Below, piece by piece: positions 8,084 through 17,473 of a stretch of DNA of 64,000 nucleotides. The stretch is taken from positions 310,001 through 374,000 of the forward strand of contig NZ_CAKKMS010000001.1 of NCBI RefSeq assembly GCF_918698245.1. The letters run 5' to 3'. A program made the translations under genes and the position numbers. This DNA is from Pedobacter sp. Bi126. GTDB lineage: Bacteria; Bacteroidota; Bacteroidia; Sphingobacteriales; Sphingobacteriaceae. Below the pieces are notes generated by a model. It did no database searches, had not been told where the DNA came from, and was given only the letters and a program-made list of their open reading frames with translations. How positions within the stretch are numbered: the first letter of the stretch is position 1; each line of letters starts with the position of its first letter.

Positions 8084-8821
8084 TTAGTTTATTTTAAAGT
8101 AGTTTGTTGCTTCCGTAACTTTGTCTGTATTAATAATATCTGCACCTAAGTCATGTAGTAATTTCCAGCAAGGCTGATTATCGGGTGCGCCCCAAAAACG
8201 AAAGGGTTTACCTAATTTATGTGCGTTGTTAACCAGTTCTGTCAATTTAGCTTTATCAGCTTCCGAAATTTCACCAATACCTTTCCATTTAGAGTAAGTG
8301 GCAAAATTATCGCTGATCATGGTTATTTTCTTCAGGTCCTCTAAGCTGTAGTTTACATTTGGTAAGCCATCAAAAAACAGGTGAGTATATTTATGAAATG
8401 TATTTGCAGCAGGTCGGTTGCCGCTAATCACAACAACGGTATTTCTCCCCTGTCTGTCAAAGTATTTCTGGTATTTTTTCAGATTTTTCCGCAACAAGCG
8501 ATATGTCGAATCCCAGTCACCTTTAACATCGATCATCAATTGGAAAGTATAATATTCCTTTTCGGCCGATAAGGCTTTAATCTGTTCTAAATACAATTGC
8601 GCTAATGTATTACCCGCTTTGATTTCTTTTTTACTATGCGCTACCATCAACGAATTGCCAACTACAAAAACATCGGCTTCAATAGAGAAAACGCGATTAT
8701 TAACCGCATCAATAAATGGTTTGTCGTGGGTATAATCATTATGGGAGTGGATCTTAACCTGCGCTTTGGCGGATAATCCTGATAAAACCAGGGCTAAGAA
8801 AACGAAAAGATGCTGTACCAT
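8084..8821 (-). CDS. Secreted PLC-like/GDPD-superfamily phosphodiesterase
   Basis: A 245-residue protein with a signal peptide (cleavage after AKA, residue 20). The mature N-terminus HSHNDYTHDKPF carries the His-x-His-Asn-Asp cluster of AIM6-like/phosphatidylinositol phospholipase C-like phosphodiesterases, and SIEADVF supplies the metal-binding Glu and Asp. The C-terminal FWGAPD and ADIINTD match the barrel end. It probably acts on phosphodiesters in the periplasm; substrate unknown. Its ATG overlaps the recR stop codon by 1 nt, so both genes are likely cotranscribed. Confidence 0.75.
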   Translation of the reverse strand: MVQHLFVFLALVLSGLSAKAQVKIHSHNDYTHDKPFIDAVNNRVFSIEADVFVVGNSLMVAHSKKEIKAGNTLAQLYLEQIKALSAEKEYYTFQLMIDVKGDWDSTYRLLRKNLKKYQKYFDRQGRNTVVVISGNRPAANTFHKYTHLFFDGLPNVNYSLEDLKKITMISDNFATYSKWKGIGEISEADKAKLTELVNNAHKLGKPFRFWGAPDNQPCWKLLHDLGADIINTDKVTEATNYFKIN

Positions 8822-9438
8822 TATTTCATCATTGCAGTTTCGTAAGGCACACGGGTTACAATCGACCTACCCAATGTAATTTCATCGGTATATTCCAGCT
8901 CACCGCCAAAAGCAATCCCTCGTGCAATGGTTGTTACCGGAACATTAAACTCCTTTAATCTTTTGTACAGGTAAAACAATGTGGTATCGCCCTCCATATT
9001 CGGACTCAATGCTAAAATCACCTCTTTAATCCCCCCTGCTGCCATTCTGACTACTAATCCATCAATAAACAGATCGGAAGGGCCTACGCCATCCATCGGA
9101 GAAATTAAACCTCCCAAAACGTGGTAAACCCCAAAATATTGACCGGTATTTTCGATTGCCATAACATCGCGGGTATCTTCAACCACGCAGATGGTTTCTT
9201 TATCGCGTTTTGGCGAAGTACAGATTTCACATACCACGTAATCGGAAATGTTATGGCAGGTGCTGCAATGTTTAATCTGCTCCTTAAGTTTTATAAAAGT
9301 ATTGCCAAACTGGTTTACCTCCTCCTGCTCTTTGTTTAAAAGATGTAATACCAAACGTAAAGCTGTTTTTTGCCCTACACCAGGAAGTTTCGAGAATTCG
9401 TTTACCGCATCTTCGAGCAGCTTGGATGAAAAATTCAT
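8821..9438 (-). CDS. recR: Recombination protein RecR
   Basis: DNA-binding mediator of RecFOR-dependent gap repair. At 205 residues it has full length. It has the N-terminal helix-hairpin-helix ([12 protein letters not shown], 18-29), a C4 zinc finger with Cys58, Cys61, Cys70 and Cys73, then a Toprim domain ([14 protein letters not shown]) and the C-terminal Walker-B-like LGRSIV segment. It is upstream of and overlapping the phosphodiesterase gene. Confidence 0.95.
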   Translation of the reverse strand: MNFSSKLLEDAVNEFSKLPGVGQKTALRLVLHLLNKEQEEVNQFGNTFIKLKEQIKHCSTCHNISDYVVCEICTSPKRDKETICVVEDTRDVMAIENTGQYFGVYHVLGGLISPMDGVGPSDLFIDGLVVRMAAGGIKEVILALSPNMEGDTTLFYLYKRLKEFNVPVTTIARGIAFGGELEYTDEITLGRSIVTRVPYETAMMK

Positions 9439-9843
9439 ATTACAAAAATAGGTAAAATGGTTTGTTAGTTCAATAGTTCATTAGCCATTCGTTCACTTGT
9501 TGATAGTTTAGTGGTTAATAGTTGATGGGTTAATAGTCCATAGCCATAGTAACTGCAAATTGCCAATTGAAAACTAAATGTGGTTCAATAGTTAATAGTT
9601 CATTGGTAAAGTAAACTTGGATATTGACAGGTCGAGTTTTTTTCATCCCCCTGCCCCCTTTAAAAGGGGGACTTGATTTCCCTTCTGAATTCTGACTTCG
9701 ACTCCCGCCCCTGACTTCCGGCTTCGGACCTCTGGCTTCCGACTCCGCCCCCCTGACTTCGGACTCCCGACTTCGGACTTCAGACTCAAGAATATTGCTT
9801 GATTTGATACTTTTCTTTACATTTATCAGCTTAACACAAAACT
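9439..9843. repeat. Low-complexity intergenic region (GTTCATTGG-type and GACTTCGGACTC-type repeats)
   Basis: Positions 9465-9620 consist of degenerate short repeats built from TTCATTAGCCATTGGTTCA-like words, also seen at 12082-12170, 14785-14945 and 60345-60475. Positions 9645-9675 carry a CCCCCTTTAAAAGGGGG palindrome. Positions 9680-9785 are an imperfect run of GACTTCGGACTCC-like units. No gene is visible. Confidence 0.7.
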
Positions 9844-11352
9844 ATGTCTCCAACCATTCTCTTATGTTTTCTGATCGGCTATTTTTTACTGCTGATTATT
9901 ATTTCATTCGTAACCTCAAAAAAATCATCTGATAATTCTACTTTCTTTATCGCCAACCGGAATTCTAAATGGTATTTAGTTGCCTTTGGGATGATAGGTA
10001 CCGCACTTTCGGGTGTTACCTTTATATCAGTGCCCGGAGAAGTTGGCGCCCCCAGCGGGAACCAGTTCCAGTATTTCCAGTTCGTTCTGGGCAATGCAGT
10101 TGGTTTTATCATCATCGCCACAGTTCTGCTTCCACTTTATTACCGGATGAATTTAACATCCATTTATAGCTACATCGAAAAGAGGTTGGGGCATTATAGT
10201 TACAAAACGGCGGCATCGATATTTTTATTGAGCCGCACTTTGGGATCAGCAACAAGATTATACCTCGTAGTGATTGTTTTACAGCGTTTTATATTCGACA
10301 ATTATGGTGTTCCGTTCTGGTTAACGGTTTTAATTTCGTTGGCACTGATCTGGTCGTACACCTTTAAAGGTGGCTTAAAAACCATTATCATTACCGATAC
10401 ACTGCAGACTTTTTTCTTGGTGCTTTCGGTTTTTCTGACGATTTATTTTATTTGCAACAGTCTCGATTTCAATATCCCACAGGCATTCGAGACCATAAAA
10501 ACCAGCAGTTACTCGAAAATATTCTTTTTAAACGATTTCCTGACCAATAAATTCTACTTCAGCAAACAGTTTATCGGCGGTATTTTCGTTACCATCGCCA
10601 TGACGGGTCTAGATCAGGATCTGATGCAGAAAAATCTGAGCATGGGCACCATCAAGGAGGCACAAAAAAACATGTTTACTTTTACAGGAGTATTCGTAAT
10701 CCTGAATGTTTTCTTTTTGAGCGTGGGCGCCTTGTTGTACATTTTCGCCGCAAAAAACGGCATCGATATTCCATTAGATCATATTACCGGGAAACCAAGA
10801 ACAGATTTATTGTTCCCTGAAATTGCTTTAAATAACCTGGGTGCCATACCAGCAATTATATTTATGTTGGGCTTAACCGCAGCAACCTTTGCCACTACCG
10901 ACTCGGCACTTACCGCTTTAACCACATCCTTTTGTGTTGACTTTTTAGGCATGGCCAAGGCGGAAAATGTAAATGCCAAAGACGCCGTAAAAAAGCGCCA
11001 TACCGTACACGTGGCATTTTCTATTCTGATGTTTTTGGTGATCATCGTCATCAATGCAGTGAACAGCTCATCGGTGGTCAGTTTAATTTTTACCATTGCC
11101 TCTTATACCTACGGACCGCTTTTAGGACTCTATAGTTTTGGATTATTTGTAAAAAAACGTGGTCTTCACGATAAATTAGTGCCAATAGTTTGCTTATTAT
11201 CACCTTTTTTATGTTACTTGCTTTCCACGTATTCTACCACTTTATTGGGCGGTTACGTTTTTAGTGTTGAACTGATTTTGATTAACGGTTTAATCACATT
11301 TATAGGCTTGTTGTTCATCAGTAAAAAAACTGATGCGCAAACCAGATTTTAA
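9844..11352 (+). CDS. Sodium:solute symporter (SSS family)
   Basis: Inner-membrane Na+-coupled transporter of 502 residues with about 13 hydrophobic segments spread over its whole length. The conserved SSS features seen are SGVTFISVPGEVG near residue 60, the GLDQDLMQKNLS loop, and ATTDSALTALTTSFCVDF in the region of the family's Na+ site. The solute cannot be predicted from sequence; related proteins carry sugars, sialic acid or amino acids. It lies 17 bp upstream of the LOG-family gene, so they probably form an operon. Confidence 0.9.
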   Translation: MSPTILLCFLIGYFLLLIIISFVTSKKSSDNSTFFIANRNSKWYLVAFGMIGTALSGVTFISVPGEVGAPSGNQFQYFQFVLGNAVGFIIIATVLLPLYYRMNLTSIYSYIEKRLGHYSYKTAASIFLLSRTLGSATRLYLVVIVLQRFIFDNYGVPFWLTVLISLALIWSYTFKGGLKTIIITDTLQTFFLVLSVFLTIYFICNSLDFNIPQAFETIKTSSYSKIFFLNDFLTNKFYFSKQFIGGIFVTIAMTGLDQDLMQKNLSMGTIKEAQKNMFTFTGVFVILNVFFLSVGALLYIFAAKNGIDIPLDHITGKPRTDLLFPEIALNNLGAIPAIIFMLGLTAATFATTDSALTALTTSFCVDFLGMAKAENVNAKDAVKKRHTVHVAFSILMFLVIIVINAVNSSSVVSLIFTIASYTYGPLLGLYSFGLFVKKRGLHDKLVPIVCLLSPFLCYLLSTYSTTLLGGYVFSVELILINGLITFIGLLFISKKTDAQTRF

Positions 11353-11369
11353 TATTAGAATAACAGTAT

Positions 11370-12077
11370 ATGACGAGTGAAGAAAAAATTAGAAGCGCTT
11401 TTGAAAACAAAGACTGGCAAGAAATTAAAGTAACAGACTCTTGGCAAATTTTTAAAATCATGGCCGAATTTGTAGACGGTTTTGAAAAACTAGCTAAAAT
11501 TGGCCCATGTGTTACCATTTATGGTTCGGCACGTACCGCTCAAACACATAGATATTATCAATTGGCAGAGCAGTGCGGTAAATTATTAACCGATCGTGGT
11601 TATGGTGTAATCACTGGCGGTGGCCCTGGTATTATGGAGGCCGGCAATAAAGGCGCCCACACCAACGGGGGTAAGTCGGTAGGTTTAAACATCGAGTTGC
11701 CATTTGAGCAGTTCCACAATAAATATATCGATCATAATAAATTACTGGAGTTTGATTATTTCTTTGTACGCAAAGTAATGTTCATGAAATATAGCCAGGG
11801 TTTTGTGGTTTTACCTGGTGGTTTTGGCACCATGGATGAACTTTTTGAAGCTTTAACCTTAATCCAGACCGGAAAAATTGCACGTTTCCCAATCGTATTG
11901 GTGGGGGTTGATTATTGGGGTGGATTAATTGATTGGATTAAAGGAACGATGTTGCAGAAGGAACATAATATCCATGAGGAAGATTTAAACCTTTTCAGGT
12001 TGGTAGATACCGCAGAAGAAGCTGCAGAGCACATTTTCCGTTTCTACGATAAATACGTACTTAAACCGAATTTCTAG
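11370..12077 (+). CDS. LOG family protein (TIGR00730 Rossmann fold)
   Basis: A 235-residue LOG-family protein with GGGPGIME (83-90) and the signature PGGFGTMDE (149-157). Family members hydrolyse nucleoside 5'-monophosphates, releasing ribose 5-phosphate (cytokinin riboside 5'-monophosphate phosphoribohydrolase or purine nucleotide hydrolase). In a non-plant-associated bacterium a housekeeping nucleotide role is more likely than cytokinin making; that is inference. It is followed by an intrinsic terminator. Confidence 0.88.
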   Translation: MTSEEKIRSAFENKDWQEIKVTDSWQIFKIMAEFVDGFEKLAKIGPCVTIYGSARTAQTHRYYQLAEQCGKLLTDRGYGVITGGGPGIMEAGNKGAHTNGGKSVGLNIELPFEQFHNKYIDHNKLLEFDYFFVRKVMFMKYSQGFVVLPGGFGTMDELFEALTLIQTGKIARFPIVLVGVDYWGGLIDWIKGTMLQKEHNIHEEDLNLFRLVDTAEEAAEHIFRFYDKYVLKPNF

Positions 12078-12186
12078 GAAGGTTCAATGGTTCATTGGCC
12101 ATTGGTTCATTGGTCAGTTCAAGATGGTTAACTGGTTAATTGTTTAAATCGGTTAACTGAAAATTGGAAATTGGAAACTGCTAACT

Positions 12187-12223
12187 AAAAAAAGTGCTTA
12201 CAAACAATAAGCACTTTTTTTAT
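12187..12223 (+). terminator. Intrinsic terminator after the symporter/LOG operon
   Basis: AAAAAAGTGCTTA and TAAGCACTTTTTT form a stem around the loop CAAACAA, ending in a T-run on the plus strand. The stem reads equally well on the minus strand, so it may be bidirectional. Confidence 0.85.
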
Positions 12224-12281
12224 GTCTTCATTTATTGTAACAACTGGAGAAAACTGCTATCTAAAATAAAATGTAATTGAA

Positions 12282-12782
12282 ATGGCGAAATTTATCAATT
12301 GGAAAAGTAATTGGTTGAGCGGGGATTTTCAACTCTTTGTAGATGGTATTCAGAAAGGAATGATCGCTTTTGGAACCTGGAGAAGTGATGCAGAGGGCGT
12401 GTTTGATGACAAAAATTACTTCTTCTCGAATGTGGGATTTTGGCAATCGAGAACTAATGTAATCGACCGAAAAACACATGAACTTGTTGCGGTGATTACT
12501 TACGACAGCTGGAAATCAAAAGCCGTAATCAGCTTAAAATCCGGCGAACGGTACGAATGGACATCAACCGGAATATGGAAATCGCAGTTTACGGTAAGCA
12601 ATTATAACAACGAGCACATCACCTATAACGCAAGCAGCTATAGCGGTGCAATATCATCAGATACAGACAATGAATTATTGATTATTGCAGGTTTGTTTAT
12701 TAAGCATATTTACAACAAACGGGTAGTTACACTTATTGCCTGCTTCATGCCAATTATAGTGATATCAACAATGCGCCATTAG
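12282..12782 (+). CDS. Trp-rich hypothetical protein, tandem paralog 1
   Basis: 166 residues, not recognised with certainty. It opens with INWKSNWLSGDFQLFVDG and repeats short beta-strand patterns ending in Trp (FGTWRSD, VGFWQSR, YDSWKSKAV, GIWKSQFTV), then ends with a hydrophobic helix (about 145-163). It aligns by eye over its whole length with the next gene (for instance ITYDSWKSKA against ITYDWLRFKA, and NASSYSGAISSDTDNELLIIAGLFIK against NASSGNGMLHSNVDDDKLILCGLFIR). The pattern resembles LURP-one/tubby-like barrels anchored by a C-terminal helix, which is only a suggestion. Confidence 0.7.
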   Translation: MAKFINWKSNWLSGDFQLFVDGIQKGMIAFGTWRSDAEGVFDDKNYFFSNVGFWQSRTNVIDRKTHELVAVITYDSWKSKAVISLKSGERYEWTSTGIWKSQFTVSNYNNEHITYNASSYSGAISSDTDNELLIIAGLFIKHIYNKRVVTLIACFMPIIVISTMRH

Positions 12783-12805
12783 TAGTGAATTAAATCATTT
12801 GTGAG

Positions 12806-13300
12806 ATGGAACAGGTATTAAATTGGAGAAAAGGTTTATTTGATAGCAATTATCAGGTATTTAACAACGGACTGTTAAAATTTTCGCTGAATTTTAATTC
12901 GTGGAAAAATTCGGCAATAGCCACTACCCAGGCAGGTATTTACCTGTTAAAAAGTGAAGGATTTTCTAAACCTGAAACTAAATTACTGAACAATCAGAAT
13001 GAGGTTTTAGCTATAATTACTTATGACTGGCTTCGTTTTAAAGCAAAAATTATATTTGCCTCTGGCGATACTTTTGACTGGAGCTTTCAAAACAGCTGGT
13101 TAAGTAGGTGGTCGTTAAACGACCATCAGGATAAACAGATCTTGTTCAATGCTTCAAGCGGAAATGGCATGTTACATAGCAACGTAGACGACGATAAATT
13201 GATTTTATGCGGGCTTTTTATCAGGGAATACTATTCGAGACTTCTTGTTGGCTTTATCATTGTAGTATTCTTTCTTTTTAGTTTCAAGAATATTTTTTAG
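12806..13300 (+). CDS. Trp-rich hypothetical protein, tandem paralog 2
   Basis: 164 residues, paralog of the preceding gene with the same layout: LNWRKGLFDSNYQVFNNG, FNSWKNSA, FDWSFQNSWLSRWSL, then a C-terminal transmembrane helix (about 143-163, GFIIVVFFLFSF). It starts 23 bp after its neighbour. The tail-anchor arrangement suggests a cytoplasmic beta-barrel held at the membrane. Function unknown; a lipid-scramblase/LURP-like fold is a possibility to test by structure prediction. Confidence 0.7.
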   Translation: MEQVLNWRKGLFDSNYQVFNNGLLKFSLNFNSWKNSAIATTQAGIYLLKSEGFSKPETKLLNNQNEVLAIITYDWLRFKAKIIFASGDTFDWSFQNSWLSRWSLNDHQDKQILFNASSGNGMLHSNVDDDKLILCGLFIREYYSRLLVGFIIVVFFLFSFKNIF

Positions 13301-13503
13301 GCTAATACTGCCATTTCAAACTTTTCATAGTAAAGCATTTCTTTTGAAGCGCTAACACCTGTAATCAGTGGGAAGGTTCCGGTCCTGCTGTACATTCCAA
13401 TCCTTTTGGGAAATATTACATATAAACAACTGCCAATACCCAAAAGGGATTTCCATTTCCATCAGGGCTATTGTGTACAGGCGGTTATCAGATATATCCA
13501 CAA
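13297..13503 (-). pseudogene. Degraded gene remnant, two frames
   Basis: On the minus strand one frame reads DISDNRLYTIALMEMEIPF and is then lost. A second frame continues with IPKRIGMYSRTGTFPLITG and ends VSASKEMLYYEKFEMAVLA, stop. The two pieces read like one protein broken by a frameshift near 13410. The stop overlaps the end of the plus-strand paralog. The parent family is not recognised. Confidence 0.4.
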
Positions 13504-13606
13504 AACAATCTGGTCTTAGCGCCTTGCTAAAACGCTAGAAATATTAATCTCGTCTTTATATAACCATTTCATCTCGTAGCGGGGCGACGACTAGAGTCAG
13601 AAAATC

Positions 13607-13701
13607 CGTCATTGCGAGGAACGAAGCAATCTTAATGCGCTCGCTAGTAGCGATCGTTGTAAGATTGCTTCGTCGGCTGAAAAAGCCTTCTCGCAATGAC
13701 G
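13607..13701. repeat. MITE-like palindromic element, copy D
   Basis: A well-preserved 95-bp copy of the CGTCATTGCGAG palindrome, in inverse orientation to copy A. The rest of the gap 13504-13804 shows no gene. Confidence 0.85.
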
Positions 13702-13804
13702 ACTCCACGCAGCCTACAGTTCATAAAAAATGTTCTGTTATTCATATGGATTTTTATGAAGCAACTTATCCCTCAGGATGACGTATCTAGAGCCAGGCTT
13801 TAAT

Positions 13805-14149
13805 TTATCCTAAAATCTCTTTTATCTTTTCAGTTGGTCTGGCAATAACAGCTTTATCTCCTGAGATGATAATCGGTCTTTCAATTAAAATAGGATGTGC
13901 AACCATGGCATCAATCCATTCTTCATCAGTCAAGATTTTTCCTTTATAATTTTCAGTAAAAACCTTTTCACCTTTACGGATCAATTCCAATGGTTTAATA
14001 CCCAGTTTTCGAATAATTTCTTCGAGTTCACTTTTATTGGGCGGGGTTTCCAAATAATAAACCACCTCGAAATCCTTTCCGCTTTTTTCGAGTTCGTCTA
14101 AAGCACAACGGCTTTTAGTACATCTGTTATTGTGATAAATTGTAATCAT
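13805..14149 (-). CDS. arsC: ArsC-family thioredoxin-fold reductase
   Basis: 114 residues, glutaredoxin-type ArsC/Spx superfamily. The catalytic Cys10 is in HNNRCTKSR, close to the family pattern HNPxCxxSR. The segment HPILIERPII and the later Arg (ARPTEKI) match the arsenate-binding arginines of ArsC. It likely reduces arsenate or another oxyanion with glutathione-like or thioredoxin partners. No other ars genes are adjacent, so a general role is possible. Confidence 0.8.
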   Translation of the reverse strand: MITIYHNNRCTKSRCALDELEKSGKDFEVVYYLETPPNKSELEEIIRKLGIKPLELIRKGEKVFTENYKGKILTDEEWIDAMVAHPILIERPIIISGDKAVIARPTEKIKEILG

Positions 14150-14159
14150 TTAGAAATGT

Positions 14160-14750
14160 TTAAAGCCCGCTCACGCCACCGCTAACCACCAGTTTCATGG
14201 CATCAGCTGCTGTCATATGCAAATCAGTCACTTTATCTCTTCTTACAATACAAAGCTGACCTGCAAAAGAATAAGAAAGTGGAAAATATACGGCTACTTC
14301 TTCGGGCAGATTGAGTTTATGCAGATCGTTCTGCGTTAAAAATCCAATCTTTTTTAGGCCTCCCTCCACTTCTACCAGCACCGGGTGGTTAAATTTCTTC
14401 TCATCACCTACAAAAGCTTCTGTTAAATCTTTTATAGAAGAATAGATAAAATTAAGTAAGGGTAACCGCTGCATAATCCGCTGGAACCAATTGTACATGG
14501 GCTCTGTTACCAAATTGGTTACAAAGATACCAGCTAGTAAAATAAGGGCTAAAACGGTCAGCAAACCTAAACCAGGGATATTCCGGCTTTCGCCAGTACT
14601 TGGATTTACGCCTAAAATATTGTTTACATTCAACCAGCTATCTACAGTTGTAACCGCCCAAACCACAATAAAAATACTTACGGCAATGGGCACAACAATT
14701 AATAAACCTTTAATCAAATAGTTTAAAATAGCTTTCCCGACTTTATTCAT
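14160..14750 (-). CDS. DUF502 family membrane protein
   Basis: 196 residues with two N-terminal transmembrane helices (about 9-32 and 57-78) and the conserved DUF502 loop (PMYNWFQRIMQRLPLLNFIY) followed by IKDLTEAF and a soluble C-terminal domain ending GGVSGL. Members occur across bacteria and plants (LIKE COV), and the molecular function is unknown. It is 10 bp from arsC, in the same direction. Confidence 0.88.
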   Translation of the reverse strand: MNKVGKAILNYLIKGLLIVVPIAVSIFIVVWAVTTVDSWLNVNNILGVNPSTGESRNIPGLGLLTVLALILLAGIFVTNLVTEPMYNWFQRIMQRLPLLNFIYSSIKDLTEAFVGDEKKFNHPVLVEVEGGLKKIGFLTQNDLHKLNLPEEVAVYFPLSYSFAGQLCIVRRDKVTDLHMTAADAMKLVVSGGVSGL

Positions 14751-14952
14751 GGTGCAAAAATAACATTTTTTTAGGTCATTCGTGTGGCACGCTCAATAGT
14801 TCATTTGCATGGACAGCTCAATGGTTCATTAGCCATTGGTTCATTCGTCCGGGGTGCCTATAATACACATCCGCTATACCAATGAACTAGTGAACTAATA
14901 GGCAATATGCTACACTAATGACTAATGAACAACTGAACCAATTAACTAAAAA
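14751..14952. repeat. Low-complexity TTCATTGGCCATTGG-type repeat
   Basis: The gap is filled by short degenerate words such as GTTCATTAGCCATTGG and CACTAATGACTAATGAAC, in both orientations. It is the same family as at 9465-9620, 12082-12170 and 60345-60475. No gene. Confidence 0.65.
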
Positions 14953-17412
14953 CTATTCATAAAAATAAACCCTTTTAACCCTTTGCGAGATATTTGTCAG
15001 AATTTCATATGGAATGGTGCCGATATCTTTGGCCAGCTGCATAATGGTGTGCTCCTTATTAAAAACAATAGCCTCATCGCCTGGCTTCACATCGATACCT
15101 GTGATATCCAACATGGTCATATCCATACAGATTGAACCAATTGTTGCCACTAAGTGGCCATTAATAAGCATTTTACCCACTCCATTGCCAAAATACCTCG
15201 TGTAGCCGTCAGCATAACCAATTTTTACAGTCGCTATTTTTCCACCATTTGGCATTACTCCTCTTCTACTATAACCTACAGTTTCACCTGGGGCTAGAGT
15301 CTTCACCTGGGTAACCGTAGTTTTAAGCACCATTACGGTTTGCAAACCCCGGTTATTGGCCAAAGCCGAATCAAAACCATACAAACCTATACCTAAACGA
15401 ACCATATCCATTTGCCCTTCGGGCCAACGCGAAATGCCCGAAGTATTGGATATATGAAGCAATGGCTTGTAGCCTAAAACTTCTACCAACTGGTTGGCGA
15501 TAATTTTAAACCTTGCGATCTGCTGTTGCGTAAATCCATCATGCTCTGCTGCATCGCTTGCCACTAAATGAGAAAAAATACTTCGAACCTTTACCCGCGC
15601 CGAATCTTTAAGCAGATTAGACAATGTATCGATTTCTGGCTGATCAAAGCCCAAACGGTGCATGCCACTATCTATTTTAATGTGAATGGGGTAATCAAAA
15701 TCATAATCAGACAGTGCATTTAAAAAACTGTTCAGAATTTCTACACTGTAAATTTCGGGCTCAAGCTTGTGTTTAATGATGGCCTCGAAAGCAGACTCTT
15801 CAGGACTCATCACCATAATCGGCAAAGTGATTCCAGCTTTCCGCAAGGCAATACCTTCATCAGCATAAGCTACCGCCAGATAATCTACCTTATGGAACTG
15901 CAATAAATTGGCAATCTCAAAACTTCCGCTTCCATACGAAAAGGCCTTAACCATGGCCATTATTTTAACACCTGGTTTGATTTTAGAACGGTAAAATTGC
16001 AGGTTACCAACCATGGCATTCAGATCAATCTCTAAAACCGTATCATGTATTTTTTGTGTGAGCAGTTTACTGATCCTGCCAAATTCAAACCGTCTGGCCC
16101 CTTTTACCAATATGGTTTCGTGGTTAAACTGTAAACCGGGGAAAGCATCGATAAAAGCATTGGTATTGTCAAAAAACTGTGTTTCAAAGTTAAAAAGATC
16201 AGCATACTTGGAAATATGAGTCCCAATACCAATCAGGCGGTTTACTTTCTTCTGTAAAAGCAATTCGGCTATCTCCGTATATAAATCTAAATCATCTCTG
16301 CCGGTTTCAAATAATTCGGAAAGAATAACGGTTTTCTTTGCATGCTGATTCTGTTGATTTAAAAAATCCAGGGCAATGGCCAACGAAGAAATATCGGCAC
16401 TGTAAGAATCGTCGATAATGGAACATTGGTTAATCCCATTTTTCAGCTCTAAACGCATGCTCACATGGCTCAATTTTTCCAAACGTAAATCGGCCTGCTC
16501 TGGCGTGTAGCCTAAAGCCAGTAAGGTTGCCCAGCAGATCATTCCATTTTCTATCGAGGCTTTATCTTTAAAAGGCAAAATGCATTCAATTTCCCTATTT
16601 TGATAAATGGCCCTCAGGTAGCAATTGCCTTCGATGGGTTCAACTGCAATAACCTGAAGATCTGCTGTTTGTTTACTGCTCCAGCTAAACTGTTTTTTAC
16701 CAGGTAGCGCTTTCACGCTTATTTCACTTACGTATTCGGGCGAATAAATAAACAGTTCTGATGCTGCAAAAAGTTTCAGTTTCTCCGTTAGTTTTTCCTT
16801 TTTAGAACCAAATCCTTCGGCATGTGCTTCACCTATATTGGTTAGGATTCCGATTTCGGGACGGATAATTTCTGCCAAGTATTGCATCTCGTTAACTGCA
16901 GAAATACCAGCTTCAAAAATGCCTAAGGTATGATCGGCCTCAATCTGCCATACTGAAAGCGGCACCCCAATCTGCGAATTATAACTTTTCGGACTTTTAA
17001 CGATATTAAAATCGGCGGCCAGAAGCTGATACAACCATTCTTTAACAATTGTTTTCCCATTACTCCCCGTAATACCGATGGTTTTTAAATCAAACTGATT
17101 CCGATGCTCGATAGCAAGCTTTTGAAGCGACGCCAAAGCATCATCTACCAATAAAAAATTGCAGTCGGGGTACTCGTTAATGTATTTCGCTTCGGTAATT
17201 ACAAAATTCCTGATTTCCTTTGCATAAGCATCTCTAATAAATTCATGTCCATCGCGGTGTGAAGACAGGGCAAAAAATACAGAATTTTCCGGAACCAAAA
17301 CCGAACGGCTATCGATCACCAGGTATTGAATAATTACCTGTTCATCAACTAATTTGGCATCGGCATTTAAAATTTCGGCTATTTCGGCAATGGTGTATAT
17401 TGGATTTTGCAT
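14953..17412 (-). CDS. murF-alr: Bifunctional UDP-MurNAc-tripeptide--D-Ala-D-Ala ligase / alanine racemase
   Basis: An 819-residue fusion. Residues 1 to about 455 are MurF, with the ATP loop TGSNGKT (115-121), the EAGIS segment and the C-terminal Mur ligase domain (LVKGAR). From about 457 the alanine racemase begins (LEIDLNAMVGNL) with the PLP lysine Lys489 in MVKAFSYGSG and SICMDMTM near the end. The fusion couples production of D-alanine with its addition as D-Ala-D-Ala to the peptidoglycan precursor. Such fusions are known in Bacteroidota. Confidence 0.95.
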   Translation of the reverse strand: MQNPIYTIAEIAEILNADAKLVDEQVIIQYLVIDSRSVLVPENSVFFALSSHRDGHEFIRDAYAKEIRNFVITEAKYINEYPDCNFLLVDDALASLQKLAIEHRNQFDLKTIGITGSNGKTIVKEWLYQLLAADFNIVKSPKSYNSQIGVPLSVWQIEADHTLGIFEAGISAVNEMQYLAEIIRPEIGILTNIGEAHAEGFGSKKEKLTEKLKLFAASELFIYSPEYVSEISVKALPGKKQFSWSSKQTADLQVIAVEPIEGNCYLRAIYQNREIECILPFKDKASIENGMICWATLLALGYTPEQADLRLEKLSHVSMRLELKNGINQCSIIDDSYSADISSLAIALDFLNQQNQHAKKTVILSELFETGRDDLDLYTEIAELLLQKKVNRLIGIGTHISKYADLFNFETQFFDNTNAFIDAFPGLQFNHETILVKGARRFEFGRISKLLTQKIHDTVLEIDLNAMVGNLQFYRSKIKPGVKIMAMVKAFSYGSGSFEIANLLQFHKVDYLAVAYADEGIALRKAGITLPIMVMSPEESAFEAIIKHKLEPEIYSVEILNSFLNALSDYDFDYPIHIKIDSGMHRLGFDQPEIDTLSNLLKDSARVKVRSIFSHLVASDAAEHDGFTQQQIARFKIIANQLVEVLGYKPLLHISNTSGISRWPEGQMDMVRLGIGLYGFDSALANNRGLQTVMVLKTTVTQVKTLAPGETVGYSRRGVMPNGGKIATVKIGYADGYTRYFGNGVGKMLINGHLVATIGSICMDMTMLDITGIDVKPGDEAIVFNKEHTIMQLAKDIGTIPYEILTNISQRVKRVYFYE

Positions 17413-17473
17413 GCTATTATATTCAGAAAAATACGGTAATCGCTATTATTTTTACGAATTTCAGTAAATAATT

